Below, one piece after another: positions 35,837 to 47,204 of a stretch of 64,000 nt of DNA. Position 1 is the stretch's first letter. The number at the start of each line of letters is the position of its first letter. Origin of the DNA: Datura wrightii (Eukaryota; Streptophyta; Magnoliopsida; Solanales; Solanaceae); assembly GCA_035772735.1 (NCBI GenBank), contig JASDFA010000018.1:55024001-55088000 (forward strand), read 5' to 3'. The notes under the pieces were generated by a model. That model made no database searches, was not told the origin of the DNA, and saw only the letters and a list, made by a program, of their open reading frames with translations. Position numbers and translations under genes: made by a program.

Positions 35837-36785
35837 ATATATTTACATATTATATACATGTTTTACTACATTTGCGATGCACGTGGTAGCATATTTATAC
35901 TACTATTTTTAAATCCAAAAACAATTTATATATGAATTCATATGTAAAATACAATTTTAATACAGTAATATATATAATGGCTAAAAAGTAGAATGTTTTA
36001 AATGCAAAGTTAATACTTCTTTGCCATCGGTAATGAATATCAGTATAATACATTTTTGGCATTATTAGTGAAAGAGATACATATTAATTCTAGTAGTTTA
36101 TTGTTTTAGATCAGAAGAATTCTGATATGAACCCATATGAACCCATATATAATACATTTCTAATGGAGTCTTAATACAACAACAATATAAATCTTTGTGT
36201 CTGATGTTGAAATCTATCGATTATTTTCTCATTCTTCCCTTCTCTCTCGGTGTGTTTTGCTTCAAAATTGGTATCCCAACGAAGCAACCTGAAACCCACT
36301 GAAAAACTCATCCGAAACCTCATGGATCCGTCACCACTGTTAAGTCGTCGTAAGACCGTCTAGAACAACCATCAACGAACAGCCAACACCACGACCTGTT
36401 AACGGCCACAATTGTCAAGTTCCATCAACTCCCATCATGAATCTTTCTTGACTCAAATCTGTGTCTTTTTCTTCTTCTATCACCTTCAAAAATAAGCCCC
36501 GAGAGATATCAACAACTTTAATACGAGATAGATAGGAGAAGGAGGAGAGGATCCATAGAAATTGAAGAAAATAGCAATAGTGACTGCCAACTACGAGAAT
36601 CATCCAAGATGGAGACAGTGATCTTCAATGACAGATTTGGTATAAAGTGCACAGGGGATATTTTGGGGGAGGATTCTTCCGTACAATTGTAATCACACTG
36701 CTTTAGGAGATATTTACGTTAATCATGGTAGTAAGCAAGCGGTTGAATCTCTTTTAAATAGGTTTTCAATGTACTTTGTTAACAA
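35837..36785. other. Intergenic, nothing recognised
   Basis: AT-rich sequence of about 950 bases without a convincing gene or repeat. The Copia element has inserted at its right end. Confidence 0.5.
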
Positions 36786-37018
36786 TGTTATAAACATATT
36801 TGTATTATAGTGAATGTCTATGAAGGTATTTGTATTGTAGTGGATACATGTGTTTATATTATAGTGAAATTCTATCTTTTGGAGAAAAGTTAGGAAAAAT
36901 TATCCCTATAAATAGAGGGGTTCTCCTTCATTGTATTTCATCCTATCAAGAGAAATAGGAACTTCTCTCCTTCTCTTTCTCTACAATATTCTTGTTCTTT
37001 CTTTATTATTTTATAACA
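36786..37018 (+). repeat. 5' LTR of the Copia element
   Basis: TGTTATAAAC...TTATAACA, 233 bp. A TATA-like CCTATAAATAGAGG lies near 36,905-36,918, followed by a pyrimidine-rich leader. Confidence 0.95.
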
Positions 37019-37208
37019 CATTATCAGCACGAGTCTCTACCTCGAGCACTCACTTTGAAAGATCTGAGGTAAGAAAAATTAAAAAAAAATTTCGAAAGAT
37101 GTATTACTTAACCACATGAGTCATATTCCTTTGATGATATTGTTGCTCTACGACTCCACTGTCTCAAAATTTGAAGGTCAGGGTATTATTATTTTTCTTT
37201 CTTTTAAT

Positions 37209-37748
37209 ATGGCTAATCTTACGAAATTTGATTTCGTTGCCCTTCAAAGTTTGGGAAAGAACTACCTTTCATGGGTGTTGGATGCTGAAATCTATATGGA
37301 TGCAATGGGTCTTGGAGACACCATTAAAAGAGAAAACAAAGCATCAAAAATCCATATGGATGCAGTGAGTCTTGGAGACACCATTAAAAGTGAAAGCAAA
37401 GCATCAAAAATCCATATGGATGCAATGGGTCTTGGAGACACCATTAAAAGTGAAAACAAAGCATCAAATCAATATCGTGCTAAGGCTATGATATTCTTGC
37501 GTCATCATCTTGATGAAATTCTTAAAATTGAATATCTCATGATTAAGGATCCACTTGTTTTGTGGAATAGCCTAAAAGAAAAGTATGAACACCTGAAGAT
37601 AGTCATCCACCCAAAGGCACGATATGATTGGATTCATCAAGACTATAAGTCTGTTCATGAGTATAGCTCATCAACATTCAAAATTGTTTCTAAGTTGAAA
37701 CTATGTGGAGAAACTATAAATGATGTTGATATGATTGAATATTGGTAG
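37209..37748 (+). pseudogene. Copia gag N-terminal part with in-frame triplication
   Basis: ATG at 37,209 gives MANLTKFDFVALQSLG, typical of Copia gag, then DPLVLWNSLKEKYEHLK and YKSVHEYSSSTFKIVSKLKLCG. The segment MDAMGLGDTIKSENKASKIH is present three times in a row (37,296-37,475). The frame ends with TAG at 37,746-37,748; degenerate gag continues beyond. It would package RNA if whole. Confidence 0.8.
37296..37475 (+). repeat. 60-bp in-frame tandem triplication in gag
   Basis: Units start at 37,296, 37,356 and 37,416. Sixty bases equals 20 codons, so the frame is kept. Units differ by only a few bases, so the expansion is recent relative to the element's decay. Confidence 0.9.
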
Positions 37749-39530
37749 TATACAAAATTAATTGAGAGCTCCAGAAGAGCTAATGTATTACTACCTGAAG
37801 GAATGAAATTGTTGTAGTAAGTCTCAAAAGGAAACTTATAAGTTTCAAGGACATTGAAAAAAAAATTGAGACTATAAATTATGGGAAGATCTAATATCTT
37901 CATGCTACTACAATTGAAGCGGGTTATAAATATTTATGTAAAAGATTACCCGCCGGTTTTTTATTTGTAGTACATAAATATGAGTATGATGATGAAATCA
38001 CATGCGAAAGTAAACTAGAAGTTTACTGAAATAAGTTGGCATAACTGGTTGGCCATCCCGGTTCAAATGTGATGCAAAAATAATTGAGAATTCACGTGGC
38101 CATATGTTGAAGAAATAAAAGATTCTTCAAGAATTCTCTTGTGTTGCTTGTTCTCGTGATAGAATGATCTTGATCAGCTAAGATTGGAATTATATTCCCT
38201 GAAATTTTGGAACTTATAAAAGGGTGAATATGGGCCCATTCACCAACCATGTGAACCGTTTGCTAATGGATGCATCTATGGTATGGTCACATGTATTTTG
38301 ATATCAACTTGCAATTGATTTTTGTAAGGTTGTTGCTCGAATTATTAAATTAAGAGCATAGTTCCAAATTATAAAATCATGTTGATAATGTTGATTCATA
38401 TCTATGTTGGTTTAGTAAAAATTCTATGCCTCCAGTTATAGCTAAATTATTGATTATGAGAATAAAACTCCCAAATAAAATTTGGTATGAGATATGTTTA
38501 TTTAACATATAGCAACACTTGAATGCATCAAGCCAACAAGGTTCCCCTATCACAATTGGTTCAGGGTCAGGAACCAAATAATTCCATCTAAAAATTATGT
38601 GCGATATATGATTCAATTGCTCCACCACAACACACAAATATAGGTCCCCAAATGAGTTTGGGGGGTAAATGTTAGTTTTTCTAACATTAGGGGGAGAAGT
38701 GATTAGCAGCTGAAAATTGAGTGTGGGATGAATTATCTAGATCCTCGGGAAAAAAAAAGTGAACATAAAGTTCAATAGATAATTCACTTGCAAAATATTG
38801 CAAATCAATTGCCAGATATATTTGCTAACTCTAGTTTATAATTCAGTTGCAAATGCTCCAATGAAAGGTCCTTGAAGGACAGGGTCTATGAGACACTTGA
38901 AGCGTGATAGACCAAACGGTTCCAAATATAGAACTTCTTGAAGAAGGAGAGGAGCAAGTGATTAAGATGATCATAATGATAAGGAAAGTGCTTTAAGAAA
39001 GCACCACGACATAACACTTCATAAAACCTTGGCAAAGGTTCAGGTACCTGAAAATGACGAAAAATGAAGAGATCTCAATAAGTTATGTCGCATTGGAACT
39101 GATATCAAAATGATCGTCGACGATACCTTTGATATAATGTAGCGCTCAATATTTTAAATATTGACAAGGATCTTGAATTTAAATCTGTCAAAAAGTATGG
39201 ACAGATAAATGATTGGCCAATTAAAAATACGCAATTCAAGTATAATGCCAGTAGATATAAATGGATTCTTGTGGCATAAAGATTTTTCATAAATTCTGAC
39301 ATTATTATATGGAGAGGTCCTCTCGTGGTGGATTAAATTATTTTGAGGTTCCTCATAAGTCTGGAAATATATGAAAAACTTGATATGCGCATAATGAAAT
39401 TATTTTCATGTCTAGAGAGACTGAAGGATATATGAAAATCCTTGAAGGATTTAAAAGAACGAGGAAATTCTTGGTCCTGAAGATATAGTATTCTCCTACT
39501 AGGAGACATTAGAATGGGATCAAACACATA
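37749..39530 (+). pseudogene. Decayed and deleted middle of the Copia element
   Basis: Only short conserved scraps remain, such as IAPPQHTNIGPQMSLG (38,608-38,660), which corresponds to the region after the Copia integrase core. Most of reverse transcriptase is missing. Confidence 0.6.
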
Positions 39531-40103
39531 ATGCGGTATCTAAAAGGGACTACCGATATGAGCTTATATTATTCTAACCATTGCAGTCCCGATCTTGTTG
39601 GTTATGCTGATGTTGGGTATTTATCTGACCCACACAAAGCTCGATCTCAAACTGGCTACGTGTTCATATGTGGAGGTACTGCCATATCTTGGAGATCTAC
39701 AAAGCAGTCTCTCGTAGCTACTTCATCAAATCATGCTGAGATAATAGCTATTCATGAAGCAAGCCGAGAATGTGTGTGGTTAAGGTCCATGATACATCTC
39801 ATTAGAGAAAAATGTGGTTTGAAATGTGACAAAATACCCACAATTTTGTATGAATATAATGCAGCATGCATAACACAACTAAAGGGAGGATTCATAAAAG
39901 GAGATAGAACGAAGCACATCTCGCCAAAATTTTTCTACACACATGAGCTCCAAAAGAATGGTGATATCAATGTGCAACAGATTCGTTCAAGTGACAATGT
40001 GGCTGATTTATTCACCAAATCTCTACCAACTACAACTTTCAAGAAGATGGTGCAGAAGATCGGGATGCAAAGGTTCAAGGATGTTATCATTAGGGGGAGT
40101 TAA
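39531..40103 (+). pseudogene. Copia RNase H
   Basis: 190 open residues: MRYLKGTTDMSLYYS, GYADVGYLSDPHKARSQTGY (first catalytic Asp), ISWRSTKQSLVATSSNHAEI (Glu), KHISPKFFYTHEL, VADLFTKSLPT (last Asp region). A good match to Copia-type RNase H. The domain itself is intact, but the start is not native because the upstream pol frame is lost. Confidence 0.85.
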
Positions 40104-40298
40104 TACGCGCTGTACTCTTTTTTCTTTACGAGGTTTTGTCCCACTGGGTTTTTCTTGTAAAGTTTTTAATGAAGCAGCCAAAATGCGTATTATTTGATAT
40201 GTGTACTCTTTTTCCTTCACTAGATTTTTCCCACTGGGTTTTTTCTAATAAGGTTTTAACGAGACACATTATCTATCAAATAGACATTCAAGGGGGAG
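40092..40298 (+). other. 3' untranslated region and polypurine tracts
   Basis: AGGGGGAGT occurs at 40,092 and again right at the 3' LTR (AGGGGGAG, 40,291-40,298). Between them CCCACTGGGTTTTT occurs twice, a feature I recall from Copia 3' ends. Confidence 0.7.
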
Positions 40299-40531
40299 TG
40301 TTATAAACATATTTGTATTATAGTGAATGTCTATAAAGGTATTTGTATTCTAGTGGATACAAGTGTTTATATTATAGTGAAAGTCTATCTTTTGGAGAAA
40401 AGTTAAGAGAAATTATCCCTATAAATAGAGGGGTTCTCCTTCATTGTATTTCATCCTATCAAGAGAAATAAGAACTTCTCTCCTTCTCTTTCTCTACAAT
40501 ATTCTTGTTCTTTCTTTATTATTTCATAACA
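40299..40531 (+). repeat. 3' LTR of the Copia element
   Basis: 233 bp, TGTTATAAAC...TCATAACA, followed by AACAA. Confidence 0.95.
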
Positions 40532-40536
40532 AACAA

Positions 40537-41546
40537 AGTATTGTTATATTTTTTAATTAAAAAACTATTGCTATAAATGGTAAATAAGTTCTCCATATAG
40601 CATACTCATATAAAAAGGCCAAATATTTATGTCATATAGCCCAATATAAAATAGTATACATACTCAATTTTAGCCCATATTTATGTATTAACACCTGTTA
40701 TATATTATTATACATTTGTATACAAGATTAACAAATTATGTATAATGTTTTTTTCATAATATAATATTGTATAATATTATATATTGGGCTATGAGCATAA
40801 TATTTTATATTTGGTTGTATATTTTTTATAAAATTTTCAAAATAAGAGAATACTAAATTTGAAAACTAATACCTTGTATAATTATTTAACGATAAGAATA
40901 GTATTTGAAGAAAATAATAACATTTATTTTAATTTATTATAATGGACAAGGTAAAAAAAAAAAAATTTAACATAAAGTACCATTAAAATGAAACAAGTGT
41001 AGTATTTTTCTTTACCATTTCAAATTGAAGAGTTATAATATACATCTGCGAATAGTTAAAACGTTGGTTTGCTCAAGAAATGGATTCAAATGTTTCTAAG
41101 GATAGAATCATGCAAACATTAAATATCTCAGCAACAAGCTGTTTGTTAGGACCAAATCAAGGTAATATTAAAGATGTTGAGCAATAAGCTTCAATTTACA
41201 CCTCTGGCTGCCCAATCAGAATAACAGACACTAACGTATTGTTGGCCATCAATAAGGGCCAGACAATGTACTACAGTGGTAAAGGCTTTCATTTCAACTG
41301 GATAAGATCTGCTAGCATCCATAATTTGACACAGCCACTATCTTGTGGCATATGGAATGAAAAAAAAAAAGTCCTTTAGCTTGCAGAATAATGGAAACTA
41401 AATAGATATAACAGGTTGCCTTTCACAGTCCTGATGGGCTAACTTGCCACATTCCATCTCTTCTTATCTTCTTTTGCAAACAAATGATTTTAGTAACAAA
41501 TAGAACTCAAACGGAAAATTTAGTAATAACAGAAAGGAATATCACT
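40537..41546. other. Intergenic, 3' flank of the host gene
   Basis: Very AT-rich; no gene seen. The part near 41,400-41,546 probably includes the 3' untranslated region of the minus-strand host gene. Confidence 0.5.
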
Positions 41547-44500
41547 TCACAAATGTTGCAAAGGGCTAAAAGGTTCAGGCAGCGACTCGAATCCATTATC
41601 AAATATGGTTTCTTGGTCTGACTTGTCGTCGATACTGTGCAACCAATTCGTGTTCTTCAAATCCTCTTTCAGCAGAAGCGCATCATAACGAGAACTCTCA
41701 TAAATATCAGTATCTGTCAGTTTTGCTGAATGTTGAGATTTGGCCTCTTCACTCCCGTTTTCAGATGATCTGTTAAAGTAATTACCATTTTCTGGAAAAT
41801 TACCATTGCAGTGGTAAGATGCATTCTCATTGATAGAGGATGCGGCAGTCGAACCATGAGAAGGCTGGCCTTTCCCATTTGTGGATCGAATACTGTGAGG
41901 AAAGAGAGTTGAACCAGAAATTGGACGAACACCATTAAGGCCATTTCTAATATCCTGCAGCAGCAATATACCCACTGTTAAGTAAGACAAAACTTTCCTG
42001 TCCTTCGGCAGAGTACAAGGAAACCCATACAGCATCAAATAGAACACAACATTAAGTCCTTAATTTTTGAAATCAGTTCAAAAAACAACCATAAGCAAAC
42101 CAGAAGCTAATTGAACCAGATCAGCAGTTAAAAGTTGCTATATAGATTTAGTATGTCGAAACCATACAAATGTGATCATAATAAAAGAATCCGCACCAAG
42201 AAAAATCTAAATATCCATACTTACCATATGCTTGATTGCCACGTCAAGAGATTTCTTAGAAATTGTCCTTCCAAGTCCCATGCTGTCAGTAGCAGTCTTT
42301 ACAGGCTTTCTTGTAGACAACTCTGAGACATGTGAAGCCCTGCGGGAATCAGATATATCACTTAGCTGTCCACTGCCAAGCACTCGTCCTCTACCAGAGG
42401 GTTCTGTTAGTCTTCCCCTGCTAACAACGGGCGATGACTGTCTCCGAGGATTTGCCACACTTGGGGTTTCTGCGTTTCCCTTGGTAGTGACAGAAGGATT
42501 TGGCCTGGACCTGCCAGCAGACAGAGGCCTATCTGGCAGAGTTGTGCGTAGGTTTGGTGGTGTTTCAAGTGAAAAATCTGGGGGAACTATTGGCTGCGAT
42601 GGTCGCCGAACTTGGGGACTAGGGGAGCTTGGACGAGAAACAGAAGCTGCAGTTCGTCCATTGGTGACAGAACGCCCCGTTGGAGTTGAAGATCTAGCTG
42701 CTGGAGATAATGAAGGTGTTACGGTCCGACGAGTAGGTGTTGAAGGCCTTGAAGTAGACCGGACAGCAGGGGTACTCAAGTTTCCCGCTATTTGGGGCCG
42801 GGAAGTTGGAGTAGAAGGTCTCGAGCTCTGGGTTGGCCTAGAAGTACTTGGGGCTTGGCGGGCTTTAGAAGGAGTTGAAGGTCTGGACACTGTTGCACGG
42901 GAGGTCGGGGTGGAAGGCCGGGTTGAAGAAGATGAACGGCTAGTTGGTGTAGATGGTCTAATATAGGATGAGACTGATGCAGAGCTTGTGTTTAGAATAG
43001 AGCCTGATTTATTTGAGTAAGTACTATACTGAGAGCTAGAAATGGAAGGTCGAGTCACTGAATTACTCCGAGTTGGTCTTGCAGGAGTATTGCTCTCTGA
43101 ATGAGACATTGAAAGCTGAAAACAAAATATATTATCAGCACAACTACATGGAAAGGTTAATGGTGAGGATTACAACCTTGTGAGATAGATAATTTAGATA
43201 GTCATCTAACTAAAGCCCATAGAGAAAAAAAACCTATCCAAAAACCCAATTTATATGACATAAGTACAAGAACACAATACAAAGAAGATATTAGGCAATG
43301 GTAACCAAAAAAATGATGATTGTGAATGATTAAAAAGAGTAAAAGGAAAATGATTGGGATGAACAACAGGATTGGAAAGTTCTCATGGAGAAGCAACTCT
43401 AAAGAGCATTGAACATTACATATGAATTTGAACACTTCCAAAGACATGATTAATACAGAAATATAGAGACTCACCCTTGAAGCCTTAGTAGTGGAGGCAG
43501 ATCTGCCCAATGAGCTGCCTCTTGGAGCCACTGAAGCTGGTTTTGATTCACTTCCATCTGATGAAGGAACAAGAGGTGTTCCTGGAGGAGTGAGGAGCCT
43601 ATAGAAATGAAAAGACAACGACTTCGTGTGAGGAATAAATAATGGCCTTCCCTTCTTCATTCATTCAACATCAGAAAGAGAAACTACTGAAGGGAAGAAC
43701 AAACTTAAAAAAGGGGCAGGCAAATATAACTTAGTTTGACCGTGGTGGCTATATGAACATGACTGGCCTTAATTGATACATCAGATATACACTACCACAG
43801 CTCTTGGCCACTGCTGGATTATAAAGGTATATTTCGGATGATACATCCCGCGTCTTAGTCAATATTTTTGAACACCTGGATTATGATCTAATCATAAATA
43901 GAGGAACTAATCTTCTTTAAACAGAAGGGAACACAGCAGAACAGATGAAAGGAATCTTCTTTTTTAGTCAGTATGAGTTCAACACAAGGAACAGTTCATA
44001 CTGAAATTGTAGAAGTTCCCCGCGTAATTTGAGTTAAGTCGAAACAATATATACTGGTCATGAAGAGGCTAGATCTGATATTCAAAAGATGCAGAAAAAG
44101 AAAGAAAAAAAGATTTACCAATCATAATCATGTTTCTCTCCTTCTGTAGATGCCAGCAGATCCTCTAATCCACTCTTTAATTGCTTCACTGGTCCAATTG
44201 AAAGCCTTCCCAGCTTAACCGAAACTGCAGGCATAGAGCAACCGAAACAACTTGAAAATACATAAATGAAAAGACGAAGTATCGAGAAGAGTTAGAGCTT
44301 AATATGGGAAAGTCAAGAGCAGCATAGCTTCGGACTAATATTTACGAGTAGAAATTCGTCAAACCAATTGATCCTCAAAAGAACACAGCTAGGTATAGAG
44401 AGATTGCATATGAAGATTGCAGACAAAGGAAGAGGATTCATAAAGTTGTTCACCGAGATGCATAGGATTCATATAGGGGATCTCAACTAGTTGGGATTGA

Positions 44501-44833
44501 GAAGTAATTATGTATATATGTATATAATTGTGCGCCCAATAATAAGATTAAGGCATACTGCATTTATCGTAGCACTACATGAGGAAAAGAAAAACTTAAC
44601 GTAGATATAAGCAGAAGAACGTCAAAGTAATATCCATGTTAAAACAAGAATAAACTGGTACCGTCTGACTCGTCGGAGGAGGCAACAGAAACACTACGGC
44701 GACTTTTGGAGAAGAGATCCAAATTATCATCGGGCTCCCTAGAAGCTCCGTTAAGACTAAGTCCTCGCCGGTGCTGCGACGAGATAGGGAAATTCTTCCC
44801 GCTGATCATAGAATCTCTAAAGCTCCGATTCAT
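41547..44833 (-). CDS. BPP-type Ser/Pro/Arg-rich protein, putative microtubule-associated (5 exons, 566 aa)
   Basis: Coding exons (minus strand): 44833-44662, 44224-44119, 43598-43475, 43115-42225, 41954-41547. All introns are GT-AG and all phases join (57 codons+1, 35+2, 42, 297, 135+stop). The N-terminus MNRSFRDSMISG and block LGRLSIGPVKQLKSGLEDLL are conserved family features as I recall. Residues about 187-286 carry five RPSTP repeats in a basic Ser/Thr/Pro-rich region. The conserved motif KKSLDVAIKHM-DIRN spans the last intron. The family includes Arabidopsis At2g40070-like proteins, recalled as BPP microtubule-binding proteins; an older label is 'flocculation protein-like'. No signal peptide or membrane segment. 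It is the only intact multi-exon gene in the window. Microtubule function is inferred from the family. Confidence 0.88.
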
Positions 44834-45286
44834 TATATTTTTTTTCACTACTAAAACATCAAAATCTCCTCAAATTAAATATGCGAGCATTACAGGTCTC
44901 GAGAGCAGATGGACGTGAAATGCAAAGCTTAGAAATAGGACGCTTCTTTTTTGTAGTGGAAGTAACGTTGCCGGAGATCTTGACCGGCGGTAGAGCAGAT
45001 CTGTCCGGAGTTAACAGTGAGAGAGGGAGAGGGAAAAAAATTGCTGCAGATTGGGAGATAGAAGAAGGAAAAGAATAGTAAAAAACTGACAGACAGGTAA
45101 GAGAGGGTCGGTGTGTTCCCTCCCCTTTCTCTCCCCTTCCCTTGCTCTCCCCCTTTTATTCCCTTTTAATTTAGGCTTGCAATTAATAAATAAAATAAAT
45201 AAATAAATAAACCTTCCTAACTTCTTAATACCAATGTCAATTCATTTTATTAGGTTGAAATGATCTCCAATCAGGGATGTACATAC

Positions 45287-45322
<36 letters not shown>

Positions 45323-46069
45323 TTGTCATATTAAAATTAAAAATAATTACAATATTTTGTATATGTATTTTAGAGTTCTCTGTCGTTTCAGCATTGTAAC
45401 CAAACTTTTGCACCACCTAAAATCTCAAACTAAAGTAGAGAGTGCATATTGTCACCCCAAAAGTCTTTTTAATAAAATGAGCATCAAATATCACACATCA
45501 ATAAAGCTCTAGTGATGATTTTGTGTGTACAAAATAAGTTGGATATATGAAGTCTTCAACCTACCATCTGTATCCTCTTCACAATTGTATCTGCTTCGGC
45601 CTCCTGTAATGTTAAGTATAGAGATCCTTAGTTCTGATATCTTCTTTTAATAGTCTTTGATCTAATATTGGTAGTGTGGCTTTTGTCTAGATTGAAAATC
45701 TGCTCTTTAGTAATGGGCAGTTCCTGGAATACTTGCAATATCAAAAGTTAGGTCAGTGAAAAAGTCTTTTTCTTTCCTCAGCACAAGTACAGCTTATATT
45801 TCCATTAACACTCTTTAGCATATCAATGACATTCACTTCAATTGCCACACTCTAAGGTATCTCCCAATGACCATCCAAGATGTTCTTCATTGTTAATAAG
45901 TTTGATTTCAATATAACTAGTAGATAATAATAATATGATATAATTGAGTCGTTTTTTGAAAAGTCATAGTCATAACTTTTTATTATATACAAATCAAAGT
46001 TAAGCAAATTATAATTACCTACTTATAATATCACAATTTACCAAACTATAACTTAAAAATACTAAGTAA
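44834..46069. promoter_or_regulatory. 5' flank of the host gene, with (AT)14 microsatellite
   Basis: Purine-rich leader on the minus strand (about 44,990-45,160), likely the 5' untranslated region. An (AT)14 tract lies at 45,291-45,318. No clear TATA box in the usual place. No other gene seen to 46,069. Confidence 0.4.
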
Positions 46070-46988
46070 GCGTTTGGACATGCGATTTCATGTCGCAATT
46101 TAAAAATTATGAGATGAAATCAACGTTTGGATATGCGTTTTCATCTCATAATTTCAAATCATGAGATTGAAATCCCAAATTCTCTAAAAAGCTTGATTTG
46201 AGATTTCAAATCATGATATGAGATTTTTCAAAATCAAAATTTAACCCACAAGTTTATATTTTGTAAAAAAAAAATCTATTTAATATTTGCTAACTATATT
46301 TACCAATCATTTACTTAATAAATGTAAACAACATTTGCCAACTACTCCCTCTGTTTCATTTTAATTGATAGATATACTAAAAATAGTTGTTTCAAAATAC
46401 TTGCTAGTTTCAAAATTCAAGAGATAGTTGATCATATTTTTTTAATTCTACTCTTAGTACTTAAAGTTATTCTAAAATGTGAAAAGAATTATTATTGTAT
46501 GTTTTCAAAAAATTAATAGGGTCATATTAGTCAAATCATCATCCCTATTAATTTTTTCTTAATGGGCGTGCAAATCTTATCCTAACAATTAAAATGGAAC
46601 AGAGGGAGTATTATATTGGACATAAATAGTTTGTCAATCTTTATCCGTACTATGTGGGAGGATTATATTAAAGAGTAGTACACTACAATTCATGTTTAAT
46701 TTTACTTTTTATTGAACTAAAGTTCGATTCTTAAGTTATATTTTTTTAAAATGACCCTGTGATAGGGTATTATATTTTATTATGAACTTTTACTTATTTG
46801 GTAAGAATGTATAAGAATTTGAGCAATTTAAATAGTTTTTACAAATTATGGGTTGTTATGTTCATGAGGAAAAATACAACTTAAAAATTTCAAATTGCAT
46901 GTCCAAATAAAATTTCAAACTTCATCTCATATGATTTTATATCATGATTTTAAATCATGATTCATCTCGCATGATCAAATATGCCCTA
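46070..46988. mobile_element. MITE-like element with imperfect inverted ends
   Basis: The left end TAAGCGTTTGGACATGCGA and, inverted, the right end TAGGGCATATTTGATCATGCG share a subterminal pattern, and the inner sequences near each end (GAGATGAA, AAATCATGA) are inverted repeats of each other. Family not known. It contains a Stowaway-type MITE. Confidence 0.45.
46345..46608. mobile_element. Stowaway-type MITE, 264 bp
   Basis: Inverted ends CTCCCTCTGTTTCATTTTAA and TTAAAATGGAACAGAGGGAG (one mismatch), with TA on both sides (46,343-46,344; 46,609-46,610). Typical Tc1/mariner-derived MITE. Confidence 0.9.
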
Positions 46989-47204
46989 AATCATATTAAT
47001 TAATTTGGTATGATAATAATATACAACATTTTCAAAACTCATCATATTGTACCATACAATGAACATCCGTATAGACTCCAATGACTGGCCTTTGGTATGA
47101 TCCTTGAAGTGGATGTTTTCGGCTCAAATTAGTTGCACCCAACAGGGTATTAGACATAAAATGAAAAGGAAAAATCATATAGCATATCTAAGTAAGAACT
47201 CATA

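Larger units (their letters stand above)
36786..40531 (+). mobile_element. Copia retrotransposon, complete ends, internally deleted (3,746 bp)
   Basis: Flanked by a perfect target duplication AACAA (36,781-36,785 and 40,532-40,536). LTRs of 233 bp differ at 8 positions by my count (about 3.4%). Gag at the 5' side and RNase H at the 3' side are readable; protease, integrase and reverse transcriptase are reduced to scraps. Too short and broken to move on its own. Confidence 0.95.

Noticed and set aside
42232..42966. 244-codon open frame on the plus strand
   Set aside because: Antisense shadow of the Ser/Pro-rich exon 4 of the host gene; composition follows from the RPSTP repeats.
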